A DNA stretch of 64,000 bases from Rhodobacteraceae bacterium HTCC2083 (GCA_000156115.1 DS995276.1:500017-564016); one strand, 5' to 3'. Positions 8,538 to 18,081 are shown, numbered from the stretch's first letter. Program-made: numbers and translations. Notes: generated by a model from the sequence alone, not told the origin.

Positions 8538-9112
8538 TCGTTCTTGCCTTTGATACCAGTGCTGCGCATGTCGCTGTAGCGCTTATCCGGGACGCACAAA
8601 TCCTAAAGGCGCACCGCGAAGAAATGTCACGCGGACAGGCCGAACGTTTGATGGTTCTGTTAGATCAAATGCTTGCTGAGCAAAACAGCAAATGGCGACA
8701 GCTTGACGCGATAGGCGTTGGCATTGGCCCCGGTAATTTCACAGGCATCCGCGTTTCCGTCAGCGCCGCGCGGGGGCTCGCGCTTGGGCTCGGCATACCT
8801 GCGATTGGCGTGACCCGCTTTGATGTGATCAAAGCAATGAATGGTGAAACAGGCATTCCCAGCATCGCAGCTCCGCAAGACAAAGTATATGTGGAAGAAA
8901 CAAGTGGTGCGCCCCGCTTGATAGAGCGGTCGGAGGCGGAAGGCTTAGGACGGCCACTTCGGTTTGATCCTGAGGGCTTCAATCCCGCGCCTTTGATTGC
9001 TAAGATTGCGGCGAGGCGGATCAATGATCTCCATCCACGCCCTGCCCCGCTTTATATTAAATCAGCAGATGCGGCCCCTGCACGCGATGCGCCACCTCGG
9101 ATCGTCCCGTGA
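8534..9112 (+). CDS. tsaB: tRNA threonylcarbamoyladenosine biosynthesis protein TsaB
   Basis: TsaB is the scaffold partner of TsaD and TsaE, which place threonylcarbamoyl on A37 of ANN-decoding tRNAs. The protein (192 residues, somewhat shorter than the E. coli form) shows the ASKHA-fold N-terminus IVLAFDTSAAHVAVAL and the motif GIGPGNFTGIRVSVSAARGL near residue 62. The start overlaps the upstream stop, and the stop overlaps the rimI GTG start. The tsaB-rimI pairing is widespread in bacteria and supports both calls. Confidence 0.95.
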   Translation: MIVLAFDTSAAHVAVALIRDAQILKAHREEMSRGQAERLMVLLDQMLAEQNSKWRQLDAIGVGIGPGNFTGIRVSVSAARGLALGLGIPAIGVTRFDVIKAMNGETGIPSIAAPQDKVYVEETSGAPRLIERSEAEGLGRPLRFDPEGFNPAPLIAKIAARRINDLHPRPAPLYIKSADAAPARDAPPRIVP

Positions 9113-9513
9113 CGCCCGAGCAATTGTCAGAGTTGCACGCGAAAGTCAGTGACACCCCGTGGAGCGTGCAGAGCTTCGAAGAACAGCTCTCCCACGAAAA
9201 TGCGGTCTTCGTAGCGCACGCACAGGCCTTTGCACTCGGCCGAGTTACACTGGACGAAGCGGAACTTTTGCAAATCGCGACCAATCCAAATCACCAACGC
9301 CGTGGCCTTGCCAAACAGATGCTCTGTGACTTTGAACACTTGGCCAACGTGCGAGGATGCTCGCGTCTGTTGCTTGAAGTCGCCGCTGATAACTCGCCAG
9401 CACTCGCCCTCTACTCAGCCACGGGCTGGACACGCGACGGGCTTCGTCGTGGTTACTATCGCTATAACAACGGGCAGCGCGTCGATGCTATTCTTATGTC
9501 CAAAACAATCTAA
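9109..9513 (+). CDS. rimI: Ribosomal protein S18 alanine N-acetyltransferase RimI-like
   Basis: This is a GNAT-fold acetyltransferase of 134 residues. The acetyl-CoA loop is seen as QIATNPNHQRRGLAKQML near residue 45, and the C-terminal ALALYSATGW pattern is typical of RimI. It starts at GTG 9109, overlapping the tsaB stop by four bases (GTGA). RimI acetylates the N-terminal alanine of ribosomal protein S18; adjacency to tsaB supports this over a generic GNAT. Confidence 0.88.
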   Translation: MTPEQLSELHAKVSDTPWSVQSFEEQLSHENAVFVAHAQAFALGRVTLDEAELLQIATNPNHQRRGLAKQMLCDFEHLANVRGCSRLLLEVAADNSPALALYSATGWTRDGLRRGYYRYNNGQRVDAILMSKTI

Positions 9514-9598
9514 CTTTTGCCACATAAGGACAACGGTTCAATGACGCTAAGTCAACTTAAGCGCTCAGCCTCGGTCACCCGAAAACATTAAGAATCGG

Positions 9599-9628
9599 TT
9601 GACCCCGCCCCTCTCGTGCGCCCTAATC
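9599..9628 (+). promoter_or_regulatory. Possible promoter of the BMP transporter operon
   Basis: TTGACC at 9599-9604 and CTAATC at 9623-9628 are separated by 18 bases in the 204-base gap 9514-9717. The gap shows no gene; an in-frame extension of the next gene back to 9616 has no signal-peptide sense. The assignment is weak. Confidence 0.3.
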
Positions 9629-9717
9629 GTTTAATGAGCGCGCGAGCCTTCGCGCAAGGTATGACGCGGACGTATTCCGCCTCACTGCCCTCACACAAAA
9701 ACAATTGGGAGACTTCA

Positions 9718-10713
9718 ATGTCTGTAATGAACAAAATTCTGGGTGGCGCAGCTGCTTTGGCGATGACAGCCGGCGCACTCGCTGCCGAGCCTGCTATGAT
9801 CTTCGATCTTGGCGGCAAGTTCGACAAATCCTTCAACGAGTCTGCATTCTCTGGCGCTCAGCGTTGGGCAGAAGAGACAGGCGGCACTTTCCGCGAGATC
9901 GAGCTTCAGTCCGAAGCTCAGCGTGAGCAAGCCTTGCGTCGTTTCGCAGAAGCGGGCGCAAACCCAATCGTGATGACGGGTTTCGCATTCGGCAACGTTT
10001 TGGGCGAAGTCGCACCTGACTACCCTGACACAAAGTTCGCAATCATCGACATGGTTGTTGATCAGCCAAACGTGCGTTCCGTTGTCTTCAACGAGCATGA
10101 AGGCTCCTACCTCGTTGGCATGATGGCCGCGATGGCGTCCAAATCCAACACAGTTGGCTTCATCGGTGGCATGGACATTCCATTGATCCGCAAATTCGCA
10201 TGTGGCTACGCGCAAGGCGTGAAAGCTGCAAACGCGGACGCGACAGTTGTGGCGAACATGACGGGCACGACACCTGCGGCCTGGAATGATCCGGTAAAAG
10301 GCTCAGAGCTGACGAAAGCACAGATCAGCCAAGGCGCAGACGTAGTCTACGCAGCAGCTGGTGGCACAGGCGTTGGTGTTCTTCAGACAGCAGCGGACGA
10401 GGGCATCTTGTCTGTTGGCGTTGATAGCAACCAGAACTACCTGCACCCAGGCAAAGTTCTGACATCCATGATGAAGCGTGTTGATAACGCTGTGTATCAG
10501 GCGATGACAGACGGTCCTGAAATGGAAACTGGCTTCAACGTCATGGGCGTTGCAAATGGCGGCATTAGCTTCGCGATGGACGACAACAATGCGAGCCTCG
10601 TAACGGACGCCATGCGCGCAAATGCTTATGAAGCAGCGTTGAAAATCGCAACTGGCGAGTTGATGGTCCACGACTATATGTCTGACGACAGCTGCCCAGC
10701 GCTGAGCTTCTAA
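9718..10713 (+). CDS. BMP-family (PnrA-like) nucleoside-binding periplasmic protein
   Basis: This is the periplasmic substrate-binding lipoprotein-like component of an ABC importer, 331 residues. A signal peptide is visible (MSVMNKILGGAAALAMTAGA, then LAAEP). The mature start MIFDLGGKFDKSFNESAFSG matches the basic membrane protein/PnrA family, which binds purine nucleosides. The start at 9718 follows GGGAGACTTCA. The ATPase and two permeases follow in the same direction, so this is a complete importer. A strong hairpin after the stop probably lets the binding protein be made in excess over the membrane components. The exact substrate is inferred from the family. Confidence 0.93.
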   Translation: MSVMNKILGGAAALAMTAGALAAEPAMIFDLGGKFDKSFNESAFSGAQRWAEETGGTFREIELQSEAQREQALRRFAEAGANPIVMTGFAFGNVLGEVAPDYPDTKFAIIDMVVDQPNVRSVVFNEHEGSYLVGMMAAMASKSNTVGFIGGMDIPLIRKFACGYAQGVKAANADATVVANMTGTTPAAWNDPVKGSELTKAQISQGADVVYAAAGGTGVGVLQTAADEGILSVGVDSNQNYLHPGKVLTSMMKRVDNAVYQAMTDGPEMETGFNVMGVANGGISFAMDDNNASLVTDAMRANAYEAALKIATGELMVHDYMSDDSCPALSF

Positions 10714-10733
10714 GACCTAGGTCCTTACTAACG

Positions 10734-10767
10734 AAAAGGCCGCGCACAATGGTGGCGCGGCCTTTTT
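10734..10767 (+). terminator. Terminator/attenuator between binding protein and transporter genes
   Basis: An eight-base-pair stem GGCCGCGC ... GCGCGGCC is followed by TTTTT at 10763. It lies inside the operon, so partial read-through would set the ratio of binding protein to ATPase and permeases. Confidence 0.85.
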
Positions 10768-10796
10768 GATTTACTATTTTCTTTCGGAGAGATCAT

Positions 10797-11162
10797 ATGA
10801 CCGACAGCATAACCACATTTTTTGATGCTTGGGGCATGATCGACGACGTGCCACGTTTGGAAGCGATCAGCGCTGCATTCAAAAGCGATGGTACGTATGC
10901 GGACCCACGCTCTCTCGATGCTTTGCAAGGCCCAGCAGCTATTGCAAGCTACGTTAACAATTTCAGCGCAGGTGTGCCTGGTTGGACGGCAAAGGTGGTA
11001 AACCTCAGCACAATCGGCACCTCGCATCGCGCGACAGTCGCATTTGGCGGCATGGGGCCAGATGGCAAAGAAATGGTGCAACACGGCCAATATTTTGCGG
11101 ATATGGACAGCGACAAAATTGCGCGCATGGTCGGTTTCGTCGGTATCGGAGAGCCAGAATAA
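10797..11162 (+). CDS. NTF2/SnoaL-like fold protein
   Basis: A small cytoplasmic protein of 121 residues with the alpha+beta cone pattern of the NTF2-like superfamily: an N-terminal helical part (FFDAWGMIDDVPRLEAISAA), then YADPRSL and an acidic C-terminal sheet. Similar proteins are enzymes or ligand binders, and I cannot name the reaction. A site TCGGAGAG precedes ATG 10797. Its stop overlaps the ATPase start as TAATG, so it is embedded in the nucleoside importer operon and may act on the imported compound. Confidence 0.75.
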   Translation: MTDSITTFFDAWGMIDDVPRLEAISAAFKSDGTYADPRSLDALQGPAAIASYVNNFSAGVPGWTAKVVNLSTIGTSHRATVAFGGMGPDGKEMVQHGQYFADMDSDKIARMVGFVGIGEPE

Positions 11163-12697
11163 TGACAGTCGCCCCCGCCATTGAACTCAAAGGGATCTCA
11201 AAAGCGTTTGGCCCAGTACAAGCGAACAAAGATATCTCTATCCGCGTGATGCCCGGCACGATCCATGGGATTATTGGCGAAAATGGCGCAGGCAAATCGA
11301 CGCTGATGTCTATTTTATATGGCTTTTACAAAGCCGACAAAGGCCAGATTTTTATTGGCGGTATGAAGACATCTATCCCCGACAGCCAAGCCGCGATCGC
11401 TGCGGGCATTGGCATGGTGTTCCAACACTTCAAGCTAGTGGAAAATTTCACGGTACTTGAGAATATCATTCTGGGCGCAGAAGATGGCGCAATGCTGCGG
11501 CCCTCTTTGGCGAAAGCGCGTCAGTCGTTGACGGATTTGGCTAAAGAATACGGACTTGATGTTGATCCTGATGCGATTGTCGAAAACCTGAGTGTCGGAC
11601 ATCAACAGCGTGTCGAAATCCTCAAAGCGCTGTACCGCCAAGCCGATATTCTGATCCTTGATGAACCGACTGGCGTGTTGACCCCTGCCGAGGCGGATCA
11701 GTTGTTCCGCATCCTCAATCGTCTGCGCGAAGAGGGCAAAACGATCATCCTGATCACCCATAAACTGCGCGAGATTATGGACACAACCGACACGGTCAGC
11801 GTGATGCGTCGTGGTGAAATGACGGCGACGGTGAAGACGTCAGACACTTCTCCCGCTGGATTGGCAGAGTTAATGGTCGGGCGTAAGGTTTTGTTGCAAG
11901 TGGATAAAGTCCCTGCGACCCCGAAAGAAACAGTGCTTGAAGTCGAGAACCTGCGCGTTGTCGATGAAAAGGGTGTTGAACGTTTGAAAGGGATTTCGCT
12001 GGACGTGAAAGCGGGCGAAATTCTCGGCATCGCAGGTGTTGCTGGCAACGGTCAGTCTGAACTACTTGCAGTGCTCGGCGGCATCACATCAGGCACAGGT
12101 GTGATCCGTGTGAACGGACAAGATATCGACCTGACGGGGAAATTCTCCGACGGACAATCCCGCCGCGCACGCGGCATTGCGCATGTGCCAGAGGATCGCC
12201 AGCGCGAAGGTTTAATCATGGATTATATGGCGTGGGAGAACACAGCGTTCGGATATCACCGCGACCCCGCCTATCAATCCGGCATCTTAATGAATAATGC
12301 GGCGATCCGTGCGGACACGGAAGAGAAAATGGAGCGCTTTGATGTGCGCCCACCGAATCCGAGGCTCACTGCCAAAAACTTCTCGGGCGGCAATCAGCAG
12401 AAAATCGTCCTAGCGCGGGAGATTGAACGAAACCCTGATTTACTGCTCGTAGGCCAACCCACGCGCGGCGTCGATATTGGGGCGATTGAGTTTATCCACC
12501 AACAAATTGTCGCTTTGCGAGATCAGGGTAAGGCAATCTTGCTAGTGTCTGTTGAGCTAGACGAAATTTTCGCGCTCTCGGATCGTATTGCGGTGATGTT
12601 CGACGGGCAGCTTATGGGTTTCCGTGATCCTGCGAAAACAGATGAAAAAGAGCTGGGCCTGATGATGGCTGGCGTCGTTGAAGAAGAGGCAGCATAA
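11162..12697 (+). CDS. ABC transporter ATPase with two nucleotide-binding domains (nucleoside uptake)
   Basis: At 511 residues it is a fused double ATPase like RbsA or NupA. The first domain has a complete Walker A (GENGAGKST) and the signature LSVGHQQRVEI with LILDEPTGVLTP. The second has the degenerate Walker A GVAGNGQSE and signature FSGGNQQKIVLAREIER, as usual for this class. The start ATG overlaps the upstream stop by one base (TAATG), which fixes it against a longer in-frame reading. The stop overlaps the permease start in the same way. Confidence 0.94.
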   Translation: MTVAPAIELKGISKAFGPVQANKDISIRVMPGTIHGIIGENGAGKSTLMSILYGFYKADKGQIFIGGMKTSIPDSQAAIAAGIGMVFQHFKLVENFTVLENIILGAEDGAMLRPSLAKARQSLTDLAKEYGLDVDPDAIVENLSVGHQQRVEILKALYRQADILILDEPTGVLTPAEADQLFRILNRLREEGKTIILITHKLREIMDTTDTVSVMRRGEMTATVKTSDTSPAGLAELMVGRKVLLQVDKVPATPKETVLEVENLRVVDEKGVERLKGISLDVKAGEILGIAGVAGNGQSELLAVLGGITSGTGVIRVNGQDIDLTGKFSDGQSRRARGIAHVPEDRQREGLIMDYMAWENTAFGYHRDPAYQSGILMNNAAIRADTEEKMERFDVRPPNPRLTAKNFSGGNQQKIVLAREIERNPDLLLVGQPTRGVDIGAIEFIHQQIVALRDQGKAILLVSVELDEIFALSDRIAVMFDGQLMGFRDPAKTDEKELGLMMAGVVEEEAA

Positions 12698-13791
12698 TGG
12701 AAAAGATGCCAGCATGGGCCGACGCGGTCCTCGTCCCGCTTATCTCGCTGTTGCTCGCAGCTATTCTTTCAGCGCTTGTGATCATTGGCATCGGTGAGGA
12801 CCCCGTGGCGGCGGTCAAGCTCATGGTGCAAGGCTCTTTGGGCAGCACATATGGCTGGGGTTACACGCTTTATTACGCGACGAACTTCATGTTCACAGGG
12901 CTCGCTGTCGCCGTTGCCTTCCATGCACGCATGTTTAACATCGGCGGTGAAGGCCAAGCGATGCTGGGCGGGCTAGGTGTGGCTGTTGTTTGCCTTTACA
13001 TGCCTTGGCCACATTGGTCATTGGCCTTGATTTTCGCGACCTTGTCATCCGCTGTGTTTGGCGCTGCTTGGGCGTTCCTACCTGCGTATTTACAAGCGAA
13101 ACGCGGCAGTCACATCGTGATCACGACAATTATGTTCAACTTCATCGCTGCGGCTTTGCTCAATTATCTCCTCGTTAACGTTATGCGCCCCAAAGGATCG
13201 ATGGACCCAGCAACCGCGAAGTTTCCTGAAACGACGCATCTACCGACGCTGCACGATATCCTAGAACCTTTCGGCATCGCATTCTCCAAAGCAGCCCCAG
13301 CGAATGTGTCGCTGATCGTTGCAATCATCGCCTGTGTCGCGGTCTACTTCCTAATCTGGCGCACGCGTTTGGGCTACGAAATCCGCGCTTTCGGACACTC
13401 AGAGTCAGGTGCGAAATACGCAGGCATCAGCCCTGTGAAAATCACAGTTGTCGCGATGCTTATTTCAGGTGGCCTCGCTGGTATGATGGCGATCAACAAT
13501 GTCATGGGCGAAGGCGAGCGCCTAATCATGAACTCGACAGAAGGCGCAGGTTTCATAGGTATCGCTGTCGCACTAATGGGGCGTTCACATCCCTTCGGAG
13601 TATTCCTTGCCGCGATCTTGTTCGGCTTCCTCTACCAAGGCGGGGCAGAGTTGGCGCTTTGGACGACCATCCCACGCGAATTGATCGTGGTGATCCAAGC
13701 GCTGGTGATTCTCTTCACAGGCGCGCTTGATAATATGGTGCGTATGCCGCTTGAAAAACTCTTCCTGATATTTCGCAAGGGAGATGCATGA
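12697..13791 (+). CDS. ABC transporter permease, nucleoside/BMP type (first subunit)
   Basis: This 364-residue inner-membrane permease of the BPD_transp_2 family has about eight to ten hydrophobic helices and the conserved stretch FNIGGEGQAMLGG near residue 85, typical of BmpB/NupP-like proteins. It begins at the TAATG junction with the ATPase and ends in an ATGA overlap with the second permease. The pair forms the heterodimeric channel. Confidence 0.93.
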   Translation: MEKMPAWADAVLVPLISLLLAAILSALVIIGIGEDPVAAVKLMVQGSLGSTYGWGYTLYYATNFMFTGLAVAVAFHARMFNIGGEGQAMLGGLGVAVVCLYMPWPHWSLALIFATLSSAVFGAAWAFLPAYLQAKRGSHIVITTIMFNFIAAALLNYLLVNVMRPKGSMDPATAKFPETTHLPTLHDILEPFGIAFSKAAPANVSLIVAIIACVAVYFLIWRTRLGYEIRAFGHSESGAKYAGISPVKITVVAMLISGGLAGMMAINNVMGEGERLIMNSTEGAGFIGIAVALMGRSHPFGVFLAAILFGFLYQGGAELALWTTIPRELIVVIQALVILFTGALDNMVRMPLEKLFLIFRKGDA

Positions 13792-14756
13792 TGGACTTTC
13801 TGACAATCATCCAAGTGCTCGACAGTACTGTGCGCCTCGCTACACCGCTTTTGTTGGCATGCCTTGCTGGCTTGTACTCTGAACGTGCGGGTATCTTCGA
13901 CATCGGGCTTGAGGGCAAAATGCTCGCCGCAGCTTTCTTTTCTGCTGCGATTGCGGCGATGACAGGATCTGTTTGGCTCGGGCTTCTTGCGGGTATTGCC
14001 GCGTCGCTCGTTCTGTCTGGCGTGCATGGTCTCGCCTCCATTACATTCCGTGGCAATCAGTTGATTTCCGGGGTCGCAATCAATTTCCTTGCGGCTGGCA
14101 TGACGGTCCTCATCGCACAGAGTTGGTTTAAACAAGGCGGGCGCACGCCCTCTCTTATTGGCGGAGGTCGTTTCAACCCGATTGAATTGCCTTTCGCAGA
14201 AACGCTCAGTACCTTTCCGATCCTTGGCCCGATATATTCAGAGCTGATTTCAGGCCATTCCATCCTTGTCTATGTCGCTTTCGCCGCTGTGCCAGCTACT
14301 TGGTGGCTGCTCTACCGCACACGTTTCGGCCTGCGTCTCCGTGCTGTCGGCGAGAACCCTGCCGCGGTTGATACGGCAGGTGTCTCTGTCGTTGGCCTGC
14401 GCTTTGCGGCCGTTGCGATTTGCGGCGTTCTTTGCGGTATTGCGGGTGCCTACCTCGCCACAGGTTTGCAAGCTGGGTTTGTTAAGGAAATGACCGCTGG
14501 TCGTGGCTTTATCGCGCTAGCTGCGCTCATTTTCGCCAAATGGCGACCTTGGTATGCACTGAGTGCTTGCCTGTTGTTTGGTTTCTTACAAGCCATCGCG
14601 CTGCGCTATCAAAATATCGACCTCGGCGCATTCACGGTGCCTGTACAGGTGATGGATGCGCTTCCCTACATCCTAACGGTAGTCATCCTCGCAGGCTTTG
14701 TAGGTAAAGCCGTTCCGCCGCGTGCGGGGGGTGAGCCGTATGTGAAAGAGCGTTAG
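13788..14756 (+). CDS. ABC transporter permease, nucleoside/BMP type (second subunit)
   Basis: The second permease has 322 residues. It shares FDIGLEGKMLAAAFF near residue 42 with its partner, the equivalent of the cytoplasmic-loop motif, and ALIFAKWRP near the C-terminus. The start ATG at 13788 overlaps the preceding stop; ATG 13791 is an in-frame alternative. It closes the importer operon. I see no obvious hairpin in the 93 bases that follow. Confidence 0.93.
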   Translation: MMDFLTIIQVLDSTVRLATPLLLACLAGLYSERAGIFDIGLEGKMLAAAFFSAAIAAMTGSVWLGLLAGIAASLVLSGVHGLASITFRGNQLISGVAINFLAAGMTVLIAQSWFKQGGRTPSLIGGGRFNPIELPFAETLSTFPILGPIYSELISGHSILVYVAFAAVPATWWLLYRTRFGLRLRAVGENPAAVDTAGVSVVGLRFAAVAICGVLCGIAGAYLATGLQAGFVKEMTAGRGFIALAALIFAKWRPWYALSACLLFGFLQAIALRYQNIDLGAFTVPVQVMDALPYILTVVILAGFVGKAVPPRAGGEPYVKER

Positions 14757-14849
14757 GGTAAGTCCAGTTCCGCGATCCATATCAGTCCTGTTGTCGCAGA
14801 GGGGGCGCGCTGACTTGCATAAGACGCCCGCATGGGTTTAAGGAACCCC

Positions 14850-15767
14850 ATGCAAATATACCTCCCCATCGCCGAAGTTTCGGTTAACGCTTTCCTCCTT
14901 TTGGGGCTGGGCGGCATTGTGGGAATACTATCAGGTATGTTTGGCGTTGGTGGCGGCTTTTTGATGACGCCACTATTGTTCTTTATCGGCATTCCCCCTG
15001 CTGTCGCGGTTGCGACGGAAGCGAACCAGATTGTCGCTTCCTCATTCTCCGGTGTTCTTGCTCATGTGAAGCGAAAATCTGTCGATTTCAGGATGGGAAC
15101 GGTTCTGCTGATAGGCGGCCTTGTGGGCGCAGCTTTAGGTGTTCTTGTCTTCAACTACCTAAAGAGCATGGGCCAAGTCGATCTGCTTGTGAAGCTATGC
15201 TACGTACTGTTCCTTGGCATCATCGGCGCGCTCATGTTTGTCGAAAGCCTGAACGCGATCCGCAAATCCAAAAAGCCCGGAAGTGCGCCCAAGCGCAAGC
15301 AGCGTGGCTGGATTCACGCATTGCCGTTCAAAATGCGTTTTCGCACGTCAGGTCTTTATATTTCAGTTATTCCGCCACTAATCGTCGGTGTTTGCGTGGG
15401 CATTCTTGCAGCGATCATGGGTGTTGGTGGTGGCTTTATCATGGTGCCCGCGATGATTTATCTGCTGGGCATGCCAACCAAAGTGGTTGTCGGCACATCC
15501 CTATTCCAAATTATCTTCGTGACTGCCTTCACAACGCTCTTGCACGCCACAACCAACTTCACGGTGGACATGGTCCTTGCGGTTCTATTGCTGGTCGGCG
15601 GCGTATTTGGTGCGCAGATTGGAACGCGGATCGGCACTAAGCTTAAGGCTGAACAGTTGCGCATTCTCCTTGCGATTATGGTACTCACGGTGTGCGGCAA
15701 GCTCGCCTTCGATCTTCTTGTGATGCCATCAGAACTATATTCGCTTGGCGCGACGGGGGGGCACTGA
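14850..15767 (+). CDS. TauE/SafE (TSUP) family anion exporter
   Basis: A polytopic inner-membrane protein of 305 residues with the internal duplication of TSUP proteins: GILSGMFGVGGGFLMTPLL near residue 30 and GILAAIMGVGGGFIMVPAM near residue 190. The family exports sulfite, sulfoacetate or other organic anions. I chose ATG 14850 because AAGGA sits five bases upstream; an in-frame ATG at 14832 lacks such a site. The stop overlaps the next start (TGATG). The TIGR02186 partner that follows is a recurrent companion of this exporter type. Confidence 0.92.
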   Translation: MQIYLPIAEVSVNAFLLLGLGGIVGILSGMFGVGGGFLMTPLLFFIGIPPAVAVATEANQIVASSFSGVLAHVKRKSVDFRMGTVLLIGGLVGAALGVLVFNYLKSMGQVDLLVKLCYVLFLGIIGALMFVESLNAIRKSKKPGSAPKRKQRGWIHALPFKMRFRTSGLYISVIPPLIVGVCVGILAAIMGVGGGFIMVPAMIYLLGMPTKVVVGTSLFQIIFVTAFTTLLHATTNFTVDMVLAVLLLVGGVFGAQIGTRIGTKLKAEQLRILLAIMVLTVCGKLAFDLLVMPSELYSLGATGGH

Positions 15768-16525
15768 TGTTGCGCTGGCTCGCCATTCTCGTTGCCCTCG
15801 CCCTGCCCGCATCCGCGGAAGAGGTCGTGCTTGGCATGTCCCAAGACAAAGTCGCGATCACAGCGAATTTTGATGGCTCGGAAATCCTGATCTTTGGCGC
15901 GGTGAAACGTGAAGAAGCGATTCCCGAGGGAGATCCTTTGCAAGTGATCGTTGCAATCCAAGGTCCATCAGAGCCGATTACCGTGCGCCGTAAAGAAAAG
16001 CGTTTTGGGATCTGGGTGAATACGCAATCTGTGGACGTTGACGCAGCCCCGAGCTTTTACGCTGTCGCCACAAGCGCACCATTCGACGAGGTCCTCAGCT
16101 CGACCGAGGACCTGCGCTATAAGATCTCGATCCCAAGCGCGATCCGCTCTGTGGGTGCACCAATGACGGTGCAAGATTCCCAAAGCTTTACGGATGCGGT
16201 GATCCGCGTGCGCAAGGCCAACAGCCTGTTTCAGCTGAATGAAGGCAGCGTCGAGTTTTCGCAGGACACCCTGTTTAAAACGTCGATTGCGATGCCTGCG
16301 AACCTGACTGAGGGCGCATATCGCACGCGCATTTATTTGACCCGATCCGGCGTCGTTGTTTCAGAGTATGAGACGGAAATCGACGTGCGCAAAGTAGGCT
16401 TGGAACGTTGGCTTTACACGTTGTCGCGTCAACAACCTTTGATCTATGGGTTGCTATCCCTCGCCATCGCAATTTTCTCGGGTTGGGCTGCCTCGGCGAT
16501 CTTTACGGGTTTGCGCCGCGGCTAA
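15767..16525 (+). CDS. TIGR02186 family membrane-anchored periplasmic protein
   Basis: A 252-residue protein with an N-terminal signal sequence (MLRWLAILVALALPASAEE), a beta-rich periplasmic body and one C-terminal transmembrane segment (PLIYGLLSLAIAIFSGWAA). This matches the alphaproteobacterial family TIGR02186, of unknown function. Translational coupling to the TSUP exporter suggests it works with that exporter, perhaps presenting or sensing the substrate on the periplasmic side. The last part is inference. Confidence 0.85.
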   Translation: MLRWLAILVALALPASAEEVVLGMSQDKVAITANFDGSEILIFGAVKREEAIPEGDPLQVIVAIQGPSEPITVRRKEKRFGIWVNTQSVDVDAAPSFYAVATSAPFDEVLSSTEDLRYKISIPSAIRSVGAPMTVQDSQSFTDAVIRVRKANSLFQLNEGSVEFSQDTLFKTSIAMPANLTEGAYRTRIYLTRSGVVVSEYETEIDVRKVGLERWLYTLSRQQPLIYGLLSLAIAIFSGWAASAIFTGLRRG

Positions 16526-16551
16526 CAAATCATCCGTCGTTAGAATGGGTT

Positions 16552-18081
16552 TCAGCTCTCTTCGCTTTCCAAGGTCAGTGTTGCCGCCGGTGTGGCGCGC
16601 AAATCATCCACCTGCAACAGACCTGAAGGGCGCGACAAGCGGTTGCGCGTCACCCAGATAAGCCGCTCTTGAGCACGGGTGATGGCAACATAAGCAAGAC
16701 GCTTCCAAAGCGGTTGGCCGGCTTCGACCCGCCCCATGCGCGCCGCAACAAATAGATCCGGCGAAAACACTTGCACCGTATCCCACTGACTTCCTTGCGC
16801 TTTATGAATTGTAACGGCGGCACCATGTAAGAAGGTCGCACCCATGCGGGCCGCAAACGGGATGAACGGTTCCTCTTCATCAGGCATTTCGATTTTCACG
16901 ATTGATGCTGCCGAGACTTGCGGGTCTTCGGCGCCCATCACGTGCAAACGCGAAAATCCGGGCTTGCGACCGGGTCCAAGGTAGATGACCTGCGCCCCTT
17001 TAATCAGGCCGCGTGCTTCCAGATCGAGACGCTTTTTGCGGTGCTTCAACGGGAGTTCGATACCATCACAAATTAACGGTTCCCCCTCAAGAAGCGCGTC
17101 AGACGGTGCGGCATGCACGGAGCGGAACGCGTTGATCAACCTGATCCGCGTCGCATTGCGCCACACGAGAACAGGGGAGCGCGCCATCAAATCAACTTCG
17201 ACGCGCTGACCCCAAACAACGCGCTCATCTTTCTGCGCGGCCTCTTCAACCATCTTTTCAAACGACTGAAAATCCAATTGCGGGTCCGCCAAAGCATGAG
17301 CAAGATCAAGAATCGGATTGTCCGCATCTTGGCGATGAATTCGGCTGAGCTCCAATTTGCGCGGACCACTCAACCCATCAAACACCATCGCACCCGATTG
17401 ATTGACAGGCGCAAGCTGAGCAGGGTCGCCGAACAAAACCAAGGTCGGGAAAATCTCTTTCAAATCATTGAACTGCTTTTCATCGAGCATTGAGGATTCA
17501 TCGACAAACCCAATATCAAGCGGATCTTCACGACGTTTCCAGCCTGTGATGAAGTCAGATCCGCGCAAACCTGCTGTCGCCAATGCGCCAGGGACGGACT
17601 TATTGAGCTGGTAAAACTCCATCGCGCGATCAAGCGCTTCGTCTGTAAGTCCCTCAATGCTGGGACGTTCACCATTACCCGCAAGCCATTCGGCAACTTT
17701 TTCATATTCTGGATCATATACGGGGGTGTAAAGAATGCGGTGGATGGTCGTCGCAGGCACGCCACGCATCCGCAAAACGAATGCGGCTTTGTTTGTGGGT
17801 GCGAGAATCGCAAGCGTGCGCTTGTCTTTCTTTTTGCGGCTCTCAAATTCGCCGGACACAATGCCAACGCCAGCCGCTTCAAGCGCTTTGTAAAGTTCGG
17901 CCAAAAGCAACGTTTTCCCAGAACCCGCCTTACCGATCAGAGCCATTACGCTTTGCTCTGGACCTTGCGGGGGCATGAGCAGCGAGTCCTCTAGATCGAT
18001 GCCCGCAGAACGCAGCATATCTGTCACCGCATCAAAAGCGGCAGCCTGATCGTCAGAGAGGGTAAGGGATGGGAGCGACAT
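16552..18081 (-). CDS. RecD-like ATP-dependent DNA helicase (SF1)
   Basis: A 509-residue superfamily 1 helicase. Walker A is GKAGSGKT near residue 50, Walker B DESSML near residue 190, and the C-terminal motifs are TIHKAQGSQWDTVQV and YVAITRAQERLIWV, as in RecD/UvrD C-terminal domains. It lacks the long N-terminal barrel region of RecD2 and is not next to recB or recC, so it is a stand-alone helicase of unknown pathway. I took ATG 18081 (MSLPSL) rather than TTG 18090. It is convergent with the TIGR02186 gene. Confidence 0.9.
   Translation of the reverse strand: MSLPSLTLSDDQAAAFDAVTDMLRSAGIDLEDSLLMPPQGPEQSVMALIGKAGSGKTLLLAELYKALEAAGVGIVSGEFESRKKKDKRTLAILAPTNKAAFVLRMRGVPATTIHRILYTPVYDPEYEKVAEWLAGNGERPSIEGLTDEALDRAMEFYQLNKSVPGALATAGLRGSDFITGWKRREDPLDIGFVDESSMLDEKQFNDLKEIFPTLVLFGDPAQLAPVNQSGAMVFDGLSGPRKLELSRIHRQDADNPILDLAHALADPQLDFQSFEKMVEEAAQKDERVVWGQRVEVDLMARSPVLVWRNATRIRLINAFRSVHAAPSDALLEGEPLICDGIELPLKHRKKRLDLEARGLIKGAQVIYLGPGRKPGFSRLHVMGAEDPQVSAASIVKIEMPDEEEPFIPFAARMGATFLHGAAVTIHKAQGSQWDTVQVFSPDLFVAARMGRVEAGQPLWKRLAYVAITRAQERLIWVTRNRLSRPSGLLQVDDLRATPAATLTLESEES

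Noticed and set aside
9616-9717. Longer N-terminus for the BMP binding protein
   Set aside because: It would place 34 residues before the signal peptide; the ribosome site GGGAG fits ATG 9718.
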